Shown piece after piece: positions 35,417 to 44,100 of a DNA stretch of 64,000 bases. The stretch comes from Flavobacterium lindanitolerans (GTDB lineage: Bacteria > Bacteroidota > Bacteroidia > Flavobacteriales > Flavobacteriaceae), in NCBI RefSeq assembly GCF_002846575.1, contig NZ_PJND01000008.1, positions 496,001-560,000 of the forward strand. Reading direction: 5' to 3'. The notes beneath the pieces were generated by a model. That model worked only from the letters and a program-made list of their open reading frames with translations, had not been told where the DNA came from and did no database searches. Position numbers and translations under genes: made by a program. Within the stretch, counting starts at the first letter, position 1; the number at the start of each line of letters is the position of its first letter.

Positions 35417-35440
35417 TACACCTGGATTTATTGATACAAG

Positions 35441-35462
35441 GCTCCCATTGGGAGCTTTTTTA
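35441..35462 (+). terminator. Intrinsic terminator
   Basis: GCTCCC-ATT-GGGAGC followed by a T-run, 24 bp after the hypothetical gene. Confidence 0.88.
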
Positions 35463-35490
35463 TTTTATGTTATTCTCTTTTTACTTTAAT

Positions 35491-35557
35491 AACTTTAGGC
35501 TTTGCGACTCTGTGCCTTTGCATGAAAAATAATTGCTCACAAAGACGCAAAGACGCG
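35491..35557. repeat. Intergenic inverted repeat, TTTGCG family
   Basis: CTTTGCGACTCTGTGCCTTT (from 35500) and the mirror AAAGACGCAAAGACGCG (from 35541). It is a diverged second copy of 1661-1730, again touching the end of a gene (the oxyR stop at 35560). Confidence 0.55.
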
Positions 35558-35559
35558 AT

Positions 35560-36531
35560 TTACATAAATCCTTTGATCGCATTAATAAAATAAGGCGAAT
35601 CGTTCCATTGAATTTTACGGTAATTGAAATCCTTCCTAAGCGTCTCCGGCAGGCAATCCCAAATGGCACGGCTCATTTTTTCCAATAACAGCTTTTTGGA
35701 AAATGTATCTGAAACCACCAGACTGATTTCCCGAATGGGTTTGGGTTCCTTAAATGGCTTAAACAAATGCTTTTCATTTTCATTGAGTATGGAAAGTTCC
35801 GGAAGGATTGCAAAACCGAGTTGGGCCCGTACCAGATTTTTCAACGTTTCTATAGAGCTGATGTCATAAGAGAACTGCTCACTTATTTTGCGGTCTTCCT
35901 TAATGTCACATATATCGAGAAGTTGCGCATTGTAACAGTATTCATTTTGCAACAGCAAAAGTTCCGGTTTGTCACTGGCCTGGAGTTCATAAAAGTCTTT
36001 AGCCGCAAACGGATGGCTCTCGTTAAGATAGGCCACAAAAGGCTCGTTAAAAACATGGTGTTCTTTCAGGTTCGGGTTTCCGGTTGGAGTAGCCATAAGC
36101 GCCACATCTAATGCTCCAGTTTCAATATCGTGCATTAGCTGACCCGTAGAAGCTTCACGAATAACAAAATGCATTTTAGGCGCAGCTTCTTTCATTGCCT
36201 TTATGAATAAGGGAATCAGATAAGGCGACAAGGTAGAAATAACACCCAGCTTTAGTTCTCCTTCCAGGTCATTTTTTTCATTAATAACAAAATCTCGAAT
36301 TTCATTGACTTCGCGGAGTATCTTTTTTGCTCTTGCAATAATCTGTGTTCCGAGTTTTGTGGGTGTCAAAGGTACTTTTGTACGGTCGAATATTTTTATT
36401 CCTATTTCTTCTTCCAGATTTTTCAGCTGAATTGTAAGTCCGGGCTGGGTAACATTACAAACTTCTGCAGCCCTTGCAAAATGGCGTTCTTCGTCTAATG
36501 CTACGATGTATTTTAATTGCTGTATAGTCAT
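35560..36531 (-). CDS. oxyR: OxyR, LysR-type peroxide sensor
   Basis: 323 residues. The N-terminal winged helix (1-60, MTIQQLKYIVALDEERHFARAA) is followed by a LysR effector domain. Cysteines fall at C199 and C208 (EYCYNAQLLDIC), the same positions and spacing as the redox pair of E. coli OxyR, so disulfide sensing of hydrogen peroxide is well supported. Divergent transcription from a gene pair containing an OsmC-type peroxidase strengthens the call. The 112-bp gap to the esterase gene presumably contains its operator. Confidence 0.9.
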   Translation of the reverse strand: MTIQQLKYIVALDEERHFARAAEVCNVTQPGLTIQLKNLEEEIGIKIFDRTKVPLTPTKLGTQIIARAKKILREVNEIRDFVINEKNDLEGELKLGVISTLSPYLIPLFIKAMKEAAPKMHFVIREASTGQLMHDIETGALDVALMATPTGNPNLKEHHVFNEPFVAYLNESHPFAAKDFYELQASDKPELLLLQNEYCYNAQLLDICDIKEDRKISEQFSYDISSIETLKNLVRAQLGFAILPELSILNENEKHLFKPFKEPKPIREISLVVSDTFSKKLLLEKMSRAIWDCLPETLRKDFNYRKIQWNDSPYFINAIKGFM

Positions 36532-36570
36532 ACATTATAATTTTATTTTATAAAGGTAAAAAATTATCAA

Positions 36571-36602
36571 TTTGATTTATAATTAAACCCGCTATAAATT
36601 TG
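36571..36602 (+). promoter_or_regulatory. Promoter of the esterase-OsmC unit
   Basis: TTTG (36571-36574), a 20-bp spacer and TAAATTTG (36595-36602), a perfect Bacteroidota promoter. The AT-rich dyad-like stretch over the -33 region (AATTATCAATTTGATTTATA) may be an OxyR site. Start codon 42 bp downstream. Confidence 0.72.
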
Positions 36603-36643
36603 TCCCATCAAATCAAAACAATTATAACTTAATAATTTACATC

Positions 36644-37672
36644 ATGAAAAAATTAGCAATAGCAGCCGTTGCGGTATTAAATGCAACACTAGCAGTAAGT
36701 CAAATCGATCCATCATTAGCAGGTAGCTACAGTATCGAAAAAAACACTCGTGAATTCCTAAAAGCCGTTCACGGAAATTCAGGCCCACAGCTTTATGAAC
36801 TTTCTATCGAAGATGCCCGAAAAGTATTAATCAATGCACAGACAGGAGATTACAAAAAATTACCTGCCGATATTGAAAACAAAACCATTACACAGGATGG
36901 AAAAACCGTTTCCATCCAAATTGTAAAACCAAAAGGTCCCAAAGAAAAACTTCCGGTACTGATGTATTTCCACGGTGGAGGATGGGTTTTAGGAAATGCT
37001 TTTACACATGACCGACTGATAAGAGAATTAGCGGTTGGAGCCAACATAGCTGTTGTTTTTGTAAACTACACTCCTGCTCCTGAAGCCCGATTCCCGGTTG
37101 CAAATGAAGAAGCCTATGCTGCCACCAAATGGATTAAAGAAAACGGAGCTTCTATCGGACTAAATCCAACAAAACTGGCTGTGGGCGGTGATAGTGTTGG
37201 TGGTAATATGGCAATTGCTGTAACGTTGATGGCCAAAGAAAGAAAAGGCCCTAAAATTGATTTCCAATTGCTTTTTTATCCGGTAACCGATGCCGATTTC
37301 AGCACGGCTTCCTATCAGCAATTTGCCAACGGACATTTTTTAACACTTAATGCAATGGTATGGTTCTGGAATATTTATGCACCGGAAAAAGCGACAAGAA
37401 ACCAGATTACAGCTTCTCCTTTGCGAGCCGATATTGAAGAATTAAAAGGTTTGCCTGAAACTTTGGTTATTACTGCAGAAAACGACGTGCTGCGCGATGA
37501 AGGCGAAGCTTATGCCAAAAAACTAAATGCAGCAGGTGTGAAAGTTACAGCTACACGATACATCGGGACAATTCACGACTTCGTTATGCTCAATCCAATT
37601 ACAGAAACTCCGGCTCCAAGAGCAGCCATCAAACAGGCTGTAGATGCCTTAAAAGAAAAACTAAGCAAATAA
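36644..37672 (+). CDS. Exported alpha/beta hydrolase (HSL-type esterase)
   Basis: 342 residues. A signal-peptide-like N-terminus (MKKLAIAAVAVLNATLAVSQ) points to export. The oxyanion-hole motif HGGGW is at 110-114 and the nucleophile elbow GGDSVGG has S184. The aspartate lies in TAENDVLRDEG and the histidine in GTIHDFVML. These mark the hormone-sensitive-lipase family of carboxylesterases. The substrate is unknown. It is co-directional with an OsmC protein 36 bp downstream and divergent from oxyR, so it may be part of the oxidative-stress response. Confidence 0.92.
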   Translation: MKKLAIAAVAVLNATLAVSQIDPSLAGSYSIEKNTREFLKAVHGNSGPQLYELSIEDARKVLINAQTGDYKKLPADIENKTITQDGKTVSIQIVKPKGPKEKLPVLMYFHGGGWVLGNAFTHDRLIRELAVGANIAVVFVNYTPAPEARFPVANEEAYAATKWIKENGASIGLNPTKLAVGGDSVGGNMAIAVTLMAKERKGPKIDFQLLFYPVTDADFSTASYQQFANGHFLTLNAMVWFWNIYAPEKATRNQITASPLRADIEELKGLPETLVITAENDVLRDEGEAYAKKLNAAGVKVTATRYIGTIHDFVMLNPITETPAPRAAIKQAVDALKEKLSK

Positions 37673-37708
37673 TTACAAAAAACAAATAACAATTAAAATT
37701 TAGAAATC

Positions 37709-38128
37709 ATGAAATTTACAAGAAAAGCAAACGCAAACTGGCAAGGTACTGGAATGGAAGGAAAAGGAACCATCAGTACTCAAAGCACTACTCTAAACAA
37801 CACCCAATTATCTTTTAAGACACGCTTTGCAGAAGGCGTAGGAACAAACCCGGAAGAATTAATAGCTGCAGCTCATTCAGGATGTTTTACGATGCAGTTG
37901 AGCTTTTTGTTAAGCGAATTGAATTATGTACCTACCGACCTGAATACTGAAGCTGTGTTAACTTTTGAAGACGGAACGATTACTAAAATCCATTTGGAAT
38001 TGAATGGTGTTGTTCCCGGAATTTCGGAAGAAGAGTTTCAAAATATAGCTTTAAAAGCGAAACAGATTTGTCCGGTTTCTAAAGTTTTGAATGCTGAAAT
38101 TACTTTGGGAGTTTCTTTAAGTCGCTAA
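37709..38128 (+). CDS. OsmC-family peroxidase
   Basis: 139 residues, the standard size. The two reactive cysteines are in AAAHSGCFTMQLS and KQICPVSKVLNAEI, and EGVGTNPEELIAAAH is the OsmC signature. The family detoxifies organic hydroperoxides and works as a dimer. It is closer to the OsmC than the Ohr branch by the start MKFTRKANANWQGTG. Its place in a unit divergent from oxyR fits peroxide control. Confidence 0.92.
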   Translation: MKFTRKANANWQGTGMEGKGTISTQSTTLNNTQLSFKTRFAEGVGTNPEELIAAAHSGCFTMQLSFLLSELNYVPTDLNTEAVLTFEDGTITKIHLELNGVVPGISEEEFQNIALKAKQICPVSKVLNAEITLGVSLSR

Positions 38129-38144
38129 GGTACTGAGGTACTCG
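38121..38144 (+). repeat. Intergenic repeat, CTAAGGTACTGAG family (single unit)
   Basis: GTCGCTAAGGTACTGAGGTA, overlapping the last codons and stop of the OsmC gene. Confidence 0.45.
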
Positions 38145-38160
38145 GGAATAATTCTGAATA

Positions 38161-38192
38161 AAAAAACCGTGCTTTTGCAAGCACGGTTTTTA
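38161..38192. terminator. Bidirectional terminator
   Basis: AAAACCGTGCTT pairs with AAGCACGGTTTT around TTGC, with A- and T-runs on both sides, between the convergent OsmC and OmpA-family genes. Confidence 0.92.
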
Positions 38193-38212
38193 ACCTTAAA
38201 ACTATCTAAACA

Positions 38213-40144
38213 TTACATGGCTGTGATGATAAATTCGCTTCTTCTGTTCTGCTGGTGTTCCTGTTCTGTACATTCAACACCATCTGCACATTTATTAACT
38301 AACTGGGTTTCGCCATAGCCTCTACCCGTGATTCTTTCTTTGGCAACTCCATCCTGAACCATCCAGTCGATGGTAGATTTTGCCCTGCGGTCAGAAAGTT
38401 TCTGGTTGTATTTATGAGTCTGGCGGCTGTCCGTATGCGAACGGACATCAACTTTCATATTCGGATACTGTTTCATCACGTCAACAATTTTAGCCAAATC
38501 AATAGCTGCATCCGGACGGATATTCCACTTATCAAGGTCAAAGTAAATAATCTTGATGCCGAATGTTTTGGCCAAATCGGTTCCAACCGTAATCTGCTTC
38601 ACCGGTTTATCCAATTCGATAGAAAGGTCTGTTTCTCCGGATTCTTTCGGGATAATGGCTTTTAGTTCGTTTGGCGTATAATCTTTGCTTTCTGCTTTTA
38701 CATAATACACATTCCCGCATTCTACATCAAAGCTGTATTTTCCTTCGTGGTCGGCATAGATGGTTTTGATAACCTTAAATGAAGCATCAGCCAACGTTAC
38801 CCTTGCATTGGCAATAGGAAGTCCGGTTTCTTTATCCGTAATCGTTCCTGCCAGTAATTGCTCGCATTTCATTTGTCTTGTTTCCTGGAATTTGTAGATG
38901 TCATCATATCCTTTACCTCCATCCCTGTTCGAAGAGAAAAATCCGAATCGGGTTTTGGTATCAATCATGAAAGCAAAATCATCTTTTGGCCCGTTAACGG
39001 GAGCTCCAACGTTTTTGATTTCACCATAACTTCCGTCTTTATTAATCTGGGTTACAAAAACATCCAAACCTCCTAATCCAAGTTGTCCGTCTGAAGCGAA
39101 ATACAATTCATTTTCATCTGTAACATATGGAAAAGTTTCACGGCCTTCTGTATTGACTTGTTTCCCTAAGTTTTCCGGAGTTCCAAAACTACCATCAGCG
39201 TTAATTGCCACTTTAAACAAATCCGACTGACCTAAAGTTCCCGGCATGTCTGATGCAAAGTATAAGGTCTTTTCGTCCGGACTCAAAGCAGGGTGTGCCG
39301 TACTGTAATTGTCGCTTGTAAAAGGCAATTCCGTTATGTTTACCCATTTGCCATTTTCAAGAGTACCTTTGTAGATTTTCAATAACGTCGCTTTGTCGCT
39401 GTTCTTTCCTCTTTTCCCTTTGTTATAGTTATTTCTGGTGAAGTAGACTGTTTTTCCATCTTTGGTAAAAACAGGCGTGGCTTCATTGAATTTGCTGTTC
39501 AGGGAAGTGTTGAATTGTTCCGGCTCCAACATAGAACCATCCGAACTGATTTCAGAGGCATACAATTTCGTAAACGATTGGTTGGTCCACTGGTGCTTTC
39601 TGTTGAAAAGACCTCCGGTATCTCTGGCAGAAGTAAAAACAAGTTTATTGCCAAAAAAAGCGGTTCCGTAATCAGAATATTCTGAGTTGATATTGATATT
39701 TTCAACCTTGTATCGCCCAGAATTGGCTTTTATTTCCTCCAGATAATCTTTATGTTTGGTGTACAGCTGCGCTCTTAAATCGGCCGCATTCTTTTGGTTA
39801 AACTGCGCCAGCATTTGATTCGCCTTTTCATAATCGCCAACCGATTTAAGGGTTTGCGAATAACGGTAATAGTATTCCGCATCAACCGGCTGGTTCATTG
39901 CAAAAAGTTCCTCATACCATTTGTTGGCTTTGTCTAATTCTGCATTGAAATAGTAAGCATTTCCCAGCTTTTGGAAGAGATCAACAGATTTGTATCCTTT
40001 CTCTGCTACCCTTTCATACGTCTTGATTGCATCGACATAGGCATATTTCTCATACTGCTTGTCGGCAGCTGCAAGTTTGGCTTCCTGTGCCTGGGCAGTC
40101 AGTAAAGAAAAGACTGCCAGGGCTGTATATAATTGTTTTTTCAT
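38213..40144 (-). CDS. OmpA-family protein with TPR, beta-propeller and CNA-B/carboxypeptidase-like domains
   Basis: 643 residues. Signal peptide to about residue 19 (LLTAQAQ), TPR-like helices (20-130), a PD40/WD40-type propeller (~160-410, with repeated DGKTVYFTRN and DEKTLYFASD), a carboxypeptidase-regulatory-like beta domain (~430-500) and an OmpA peptidoglycan-binding domain (~525-643, VRSHTDSRQTHKYNQKLSDRR). This is the order seen in the T9SS component PorE and its many paralogues. As the last gene of an adhesin-SprF-OmpA unit, it probably anchors the SprF/adhesin assembly to peptidoglycan. It starts 11 bp after the SprF-like gene. Confidence 0.9.
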   Translation of the reverse strand: MKKQLYTALAVFSLLTAQAQEAKLAAADKQYEKYAYVDAIKTYERVAEKGYKSVDLFQKLGNAYYFNAELDKANKWYEELFAMNQPVDAEYYYRYSQTLKSVGDYEKANQMLAQFNQKNAADLRAQLYTKHKDYLEEIKANSGRYKVENININSEYSDYGTAFFGNKLVFTSARDTGGLFNRKHQWTNQSFTKLYASEISSDGSMLEPEQFNTSLNSKFNEATPVFTKDGKTVYFTRNNYNKGKRGKNSDKATLLKIYKGTLENGKWVNITELPFTSDNYSTAHPALSPDEKTLYFASDMPGTLGQSDLFKVAINADGSFGTPENLGKQVNTEGRETFPYVTDENELYFASDGQLGLGGLDVFVTQINKDGSYGEIKNVGAPVNGPKDDFAFMIDTKTRFGFFSSNRDGGKGYDDIYKFQETRQMKCEQLLAGTITDKETGLPIANARVTLADASFKVIKTIYADHEGKYSFDVECGNVYYVKAESKDYTPNELKAIIPKESGETDLSIELDKPVKQITVGTDLAKTFGIKIIYFDLDKWNIRPDAAIDLAKIVDVMKQYPNMKVDVRSHTDSRQTHKYNQKLSDRRAKSTIDWMVQDGVAKERITGRGYGETQLVNKCADGVECTEQEHQQNRRSEFIITAM

Positions 40145-40155
40145 AGTTGCTGCTT

Positions 40156-41067
40156 TTAGAAGAATCTTGGAGAGGTTACTTTGTTGAATCTGTTGAATAA
40201 TTCGAAACGAAGGAAAACCTCATGCGAACCTGAATTGTAGTTGGCAAGCTTTGTCGTTTCTAAATCATATCCGTAGCCTACAAATAGTCCTTCTGTGATT
40301 TGGAATCCTGCCATAGCACTCACGGCTGCATCCCATCTCCAGGCTACTCCAAGCGTCAGCTTATCATTGAAAAGAAAGTTTCCTGAGACGTCAGCCTGAA
40401 GCGGCGCTCCATTTACAGCTTTCATCAAAAAGGCCGGCTTGAATTTGATGCTTGGACTCAAATCGAAAACATAACCTCCAATCAGATAAAAATTCATCCT
40501 TTCCTGATTTACAGATACTGAATTGTCATCGTATCTGTGGGTTTCAAAAAAGTTTGGTACCGAAAGTCCCAAATACATCTTATCGGAATGAAAATAAGCT
40601 CCTGCCCCAATGTTTGGCGTGAAGTTATTATTCAGATTCATTAATCGCGGATCTCCCTGATCTGCCGGATTCAGCTTATTAACATCCAAATTGAACATAT
40701 TTGCTGTAGCCTTAATTCCAAAAGACAGCTTAAATGTTTCTGAAGTCTTAACAGTATAGGAAATATCTGCAGAGATTGCATTTTCATCTGTAGGTCCTAT
40801 CCTGTCGTTTACAAATGATAATCCCATTCCTATATTAGTGCCGTTAATTGGCGTGTTGATAGAAACGGTATTGGTCACCGGTGCTCCGTCCAAACCAACC
40901 CATTGCGTTCTGTGAAGTCCGAAAACGCTTAGTACGCCTCGCGAACCTGCATAAGCAGGGTTGATATTGATGGTATTGTACATATACTGCGTGTATTGCG
41001 CATCTTGTTGTGCAAATGCGCTTGCACCTACAAGAATCCAGACGAAAAATATGATTATTTTTTTCAT
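40156..41067 (-). CDS. PorP/SprF-family outer-membrane protein
   Basis: 303 residues. Signal peptide to about residue 19 (VGASAFAQ), followed by the hallmark start QDAQYTQYMYNTININPAYAGSRG, then a beta-barrel pattern. In F. johnsoniae SprF is needed to export and attach the motility adhesin SprB, and SprF-like proteins generally accompany type B cargo. Here it lies 51 bp downstream of a giant CHU_C adhesin, so it is very likely that protein's dedicated partner. Whether it also serves the two type B proteins at 26-34 kb is open. Confidence 0.93.
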   Translation of the reverse strand: MKKIIIFFVWILVGASAFAQQDAQYTQYMYNTININPAYAGSRGVLSVFGLHRTQWVGLDGAPVTNTVSINTPINGTNIGMGLSFVNDRIGPTDENAISADISYTVKTSETFKLSFGIKATANMFNLDVNKLNPADQGDPRLMNLNNNFTPNIGAGAYFHSDKMYLGLSVPNFFETHRYDDNSVSVNQERMNFYLIGGYVFDLSPSIKFKPAFLMKAVNGAPLQADVSGNFLFNDKLTLGVAWRWDAAVSAMAGFQITEGLFVGYGYDLETTKLANYNSGSHEVFLRFELFNRFNKVTSPRFF

Positions 41068-41082
41068 TGTTTAATTTGTTTA

Positions 41083-41110
41083 TCCTGGGAACCCATTCCG
41101 ATTCCCAGGA
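41083..41110 (-). other. Hairpin between adhesin and SprF-like genes
   Basis: TCCTGGGAA and TTCCCAGGA, perfect 9-bp arms around 10 bases, in the 51-bp gap. No T-run follows on the minus strand, so it looks like an mRNA stability or processing site rather than a full terminator. Confidence 0.6.
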
Positions 41111-41118
41111 ATTTAACT

Positions 41119-44100
41119 TTATCTGCTTAAGTATAAATAGCCGCTCTTTTCTCTTACAGTACCATCTTGTTTTTTGTATTTCAAGATGTAGAAATAAGTA
41201 CCATCAGGTAATCCTTCTGATTTGTTTACTGTAACCCTTCCTTCAGAATATCCTCTAAAGGCTTTGTCATTGTTGTTATAGCCACTTGTTTCGTAAACTA
41301 CAACACCCCAGCGGTTGAAAATTTCTACTTTGTTGTCTGGATAGCATCCTAATCCTCCTATGTATAAAAATTCGTTGCTGCCATCATTATTTGGAGTAAC
41401 TACATTGAATACATTGATGGTACATCCGTCAATTTCAACAATCGTTGGATTGTTTCCTGCATTATCTGTATGGTCAGAAGCATCTGTAACTTCTACATCC
41501 AGCGGACTGTTTCCTGTAACGAATGCCTGGTTCGACACACTTCCTGCATTGATATCGGCTTGTGTAATGGTATAGATAGCCGTAAATGTAGTGCTGTCAC
41601 TTTCTCCAACAGCAAGAGTTATAGGACCTCCACTTACAACAACTCCCGGTAGCGGATCTGTAACAGTCACATCGCTCAGGCTTACGTTTCCTGTATTGGT
41701 TACCGTAAAGTTATAAGTGATGGTTTCTCCTACTTCTGCGATTCCATTGTTATTGCTATCGTTGAAAGTTGCTGTCTTAATCAGCGCAATCGCCGGATTT
41801 TGCTCAATAATCGTAACTGTACAATCCGGACAGGTTGGTTCGTATAACGGATCGTTCGGGTCTAACGGAGATGGGTCCTGCGACTCCACATCAATTGGGT
41901 TTCCAGACGGATCTGTACCTTCTGCCAACGCCAGGTTATAAACTGCTCCTAATTCAATATCAGCTTGGGATATGGTGTAAGTTGCCGTGAACGTTGTTGA
42001 ATCAGTAGCTTGTGGTGCTAAAGAAGCAATAGGTCCGCCTGAAACTGCAACTATAGGGTCGGTCACAGAAATATTCGTAACAGTTACGTTTCCTGTATTT
42101 CTAACCGTAAAGCTATATTGGATAACATCTCCGGCATTTACGATTCCGTCATTGTTCGCATCCTGATAAACTCCTTCTTTGAATAATTCAAACTTAGGAT
42201 TTTGAGGTAGTACAGTTACAGTTGGATCGTCATTTCCTGGCAATGTAGGGTCATTACTATCTGAGTCATCTGTAATTGGTGTTCCTACTACCGGAGTAGC
42301 AGTTACTAATGCCTGGTTGTTTACAACTCCTGCGTCAATATCAGCTTGTGTAAACGTATAGACTGCAGTAAATGTAGTCGAATCAGTAGCACCTGCAGCT
42401 AAAGTTGCAAGAGGTCCGCCATTTACAGTCACCAAAGGATCGGATACCGTAATGTTTGTCAATTCCATTGTTCCGGTATTGATTACCGTGAAATTATAAG
42501 TAATGGTTTCCCCTACCTGTGCAAATCCGTCACCGTTTGCATCATTGAAGGTTCCTTGCTTGATAATTTCAACACCTGGCACCTGAACCAAAATTGTTAC
42601 TATAGCCGTATCACAGTTGGTTGGGTTCAATATTTCACAAATGCTGTATTCTAACGTATATGTTCCTGCTGGTGTTCCAGGCGCAACAGTTATTGTTCCG
42701 TCAGGATTTAATGTCAGAGGAGCATCTGCATTTACAGTTGTTAGAGTTACTTCTGATGGAATAACCGCTACACCATTCAGCGTATCGTTAGTAAATACGT
42801 TTCCGGCATTTACCATTCCTTCAGTTCCGTTTACAATCGTACCGGTCAAGTCATCATTTACCGCATCGATTGGAGCAGGATTAACAACTATTGTCACTGT
42901 AGCTGATTCACAATTTGTAGGATTTAATATCTCACATAACTGGTATATAATAGTATACGTTCCCGCAGGTGTCTGTGGGTCTACGCTCACTGTTCCAGTT
43001 GCCGGATCCAATTCCACACCCGGGTTAGTCGATGGAGTCGTTACCGTGATGGTTACCTGTGATGGGATTACCGGAACACCGTTTAGGGTATCATTATCCA
43101 ATACGTTCACTACGTCAGGATTACCTTCATATCCGTTAACCGGAGTTGGATTATCATTTACCGCATCGATTGGTGCCTCTTCCACTACTACCGTTACGGT
43201 TGCAGAATCACAGTTGGTCGGGTTCAAAATCTCACACAATTGGTATACGATGGTGTAGGTTCCCGCAGGAGTCTGTGGGTCTACGCTTACCGTTCCCGTT
43301 GCAGGATCCAGTTCCACGCCAGGGTTAGCCGATGGGGTCGTTACCGTAATCGTTACCTGTGACGGGATAACCGGAACACCGTTTAGGGTATCGTTATCCA
43401 GTACGTTTACTACATCGGTATTGCCCTCGTATCCGTTAACCGGAGCCGGGTTGTCGTTCACCGCATCGATTGGTGCTTCTTCTACTACTATAGTTACGGT
43501 TGCAGAATCGCAATTCGTCGGGTTCAAAATCTCACACAATTGGTATACGATGGTGTAGGTTCCAGCAGGAGTCTGTGGGTCTACGCTTACCGTTCCTGTT
43601 GCAGGATCCAATTCAACGCCAGGGTTAGCCGATGGGGTCGTTACCGTGATGGTTACCTGAGATGGGATTACCGGAACACCGTTTAGGGTATCGTTATCCA
43701 ATACGTTTACTACGTCTGTGTTTCCTTCATACCCGTTAACCGGAGCCGGGTTATCGTTAACCGCATCGATTGGTGCCTCTTCCACTACTACCGTTACGGT
43801 TGCAGAATCGCAGTTCGTCGGGTTCAAAATCTCGCACAGTTGGTATACGATGGTATAGGTTCCCGCAGGAGTCTGTGGGTCTACGCTTACCGTTCCTGTT
43901 GCAGGATCCAATTCAACGCCAGGGTTGGCCGATGGAGTCGTTACCGTGATGGTTACCTGAGATGGGATTACCGGAACACCGTTTAATGTGTCGTTATCCA
44001 ATACGTTTACTACGTCTGTGTTTCCTTCGTATCCGTTAACCGGAGCCGGGTTATCGTTAACCGCATCGATTGGTGCCTCTTCCACTACTACCGTTACGGT

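Noticed and set aside
42617-43258. 213-codon plus-strand frame inside the giant adhesin gene
   Set aside because: It mirrors the Val/Thr-rich repeats in antisense; similar frames recur every 300-303 bp with the repeats. A coding artefact of repetitive codon use.
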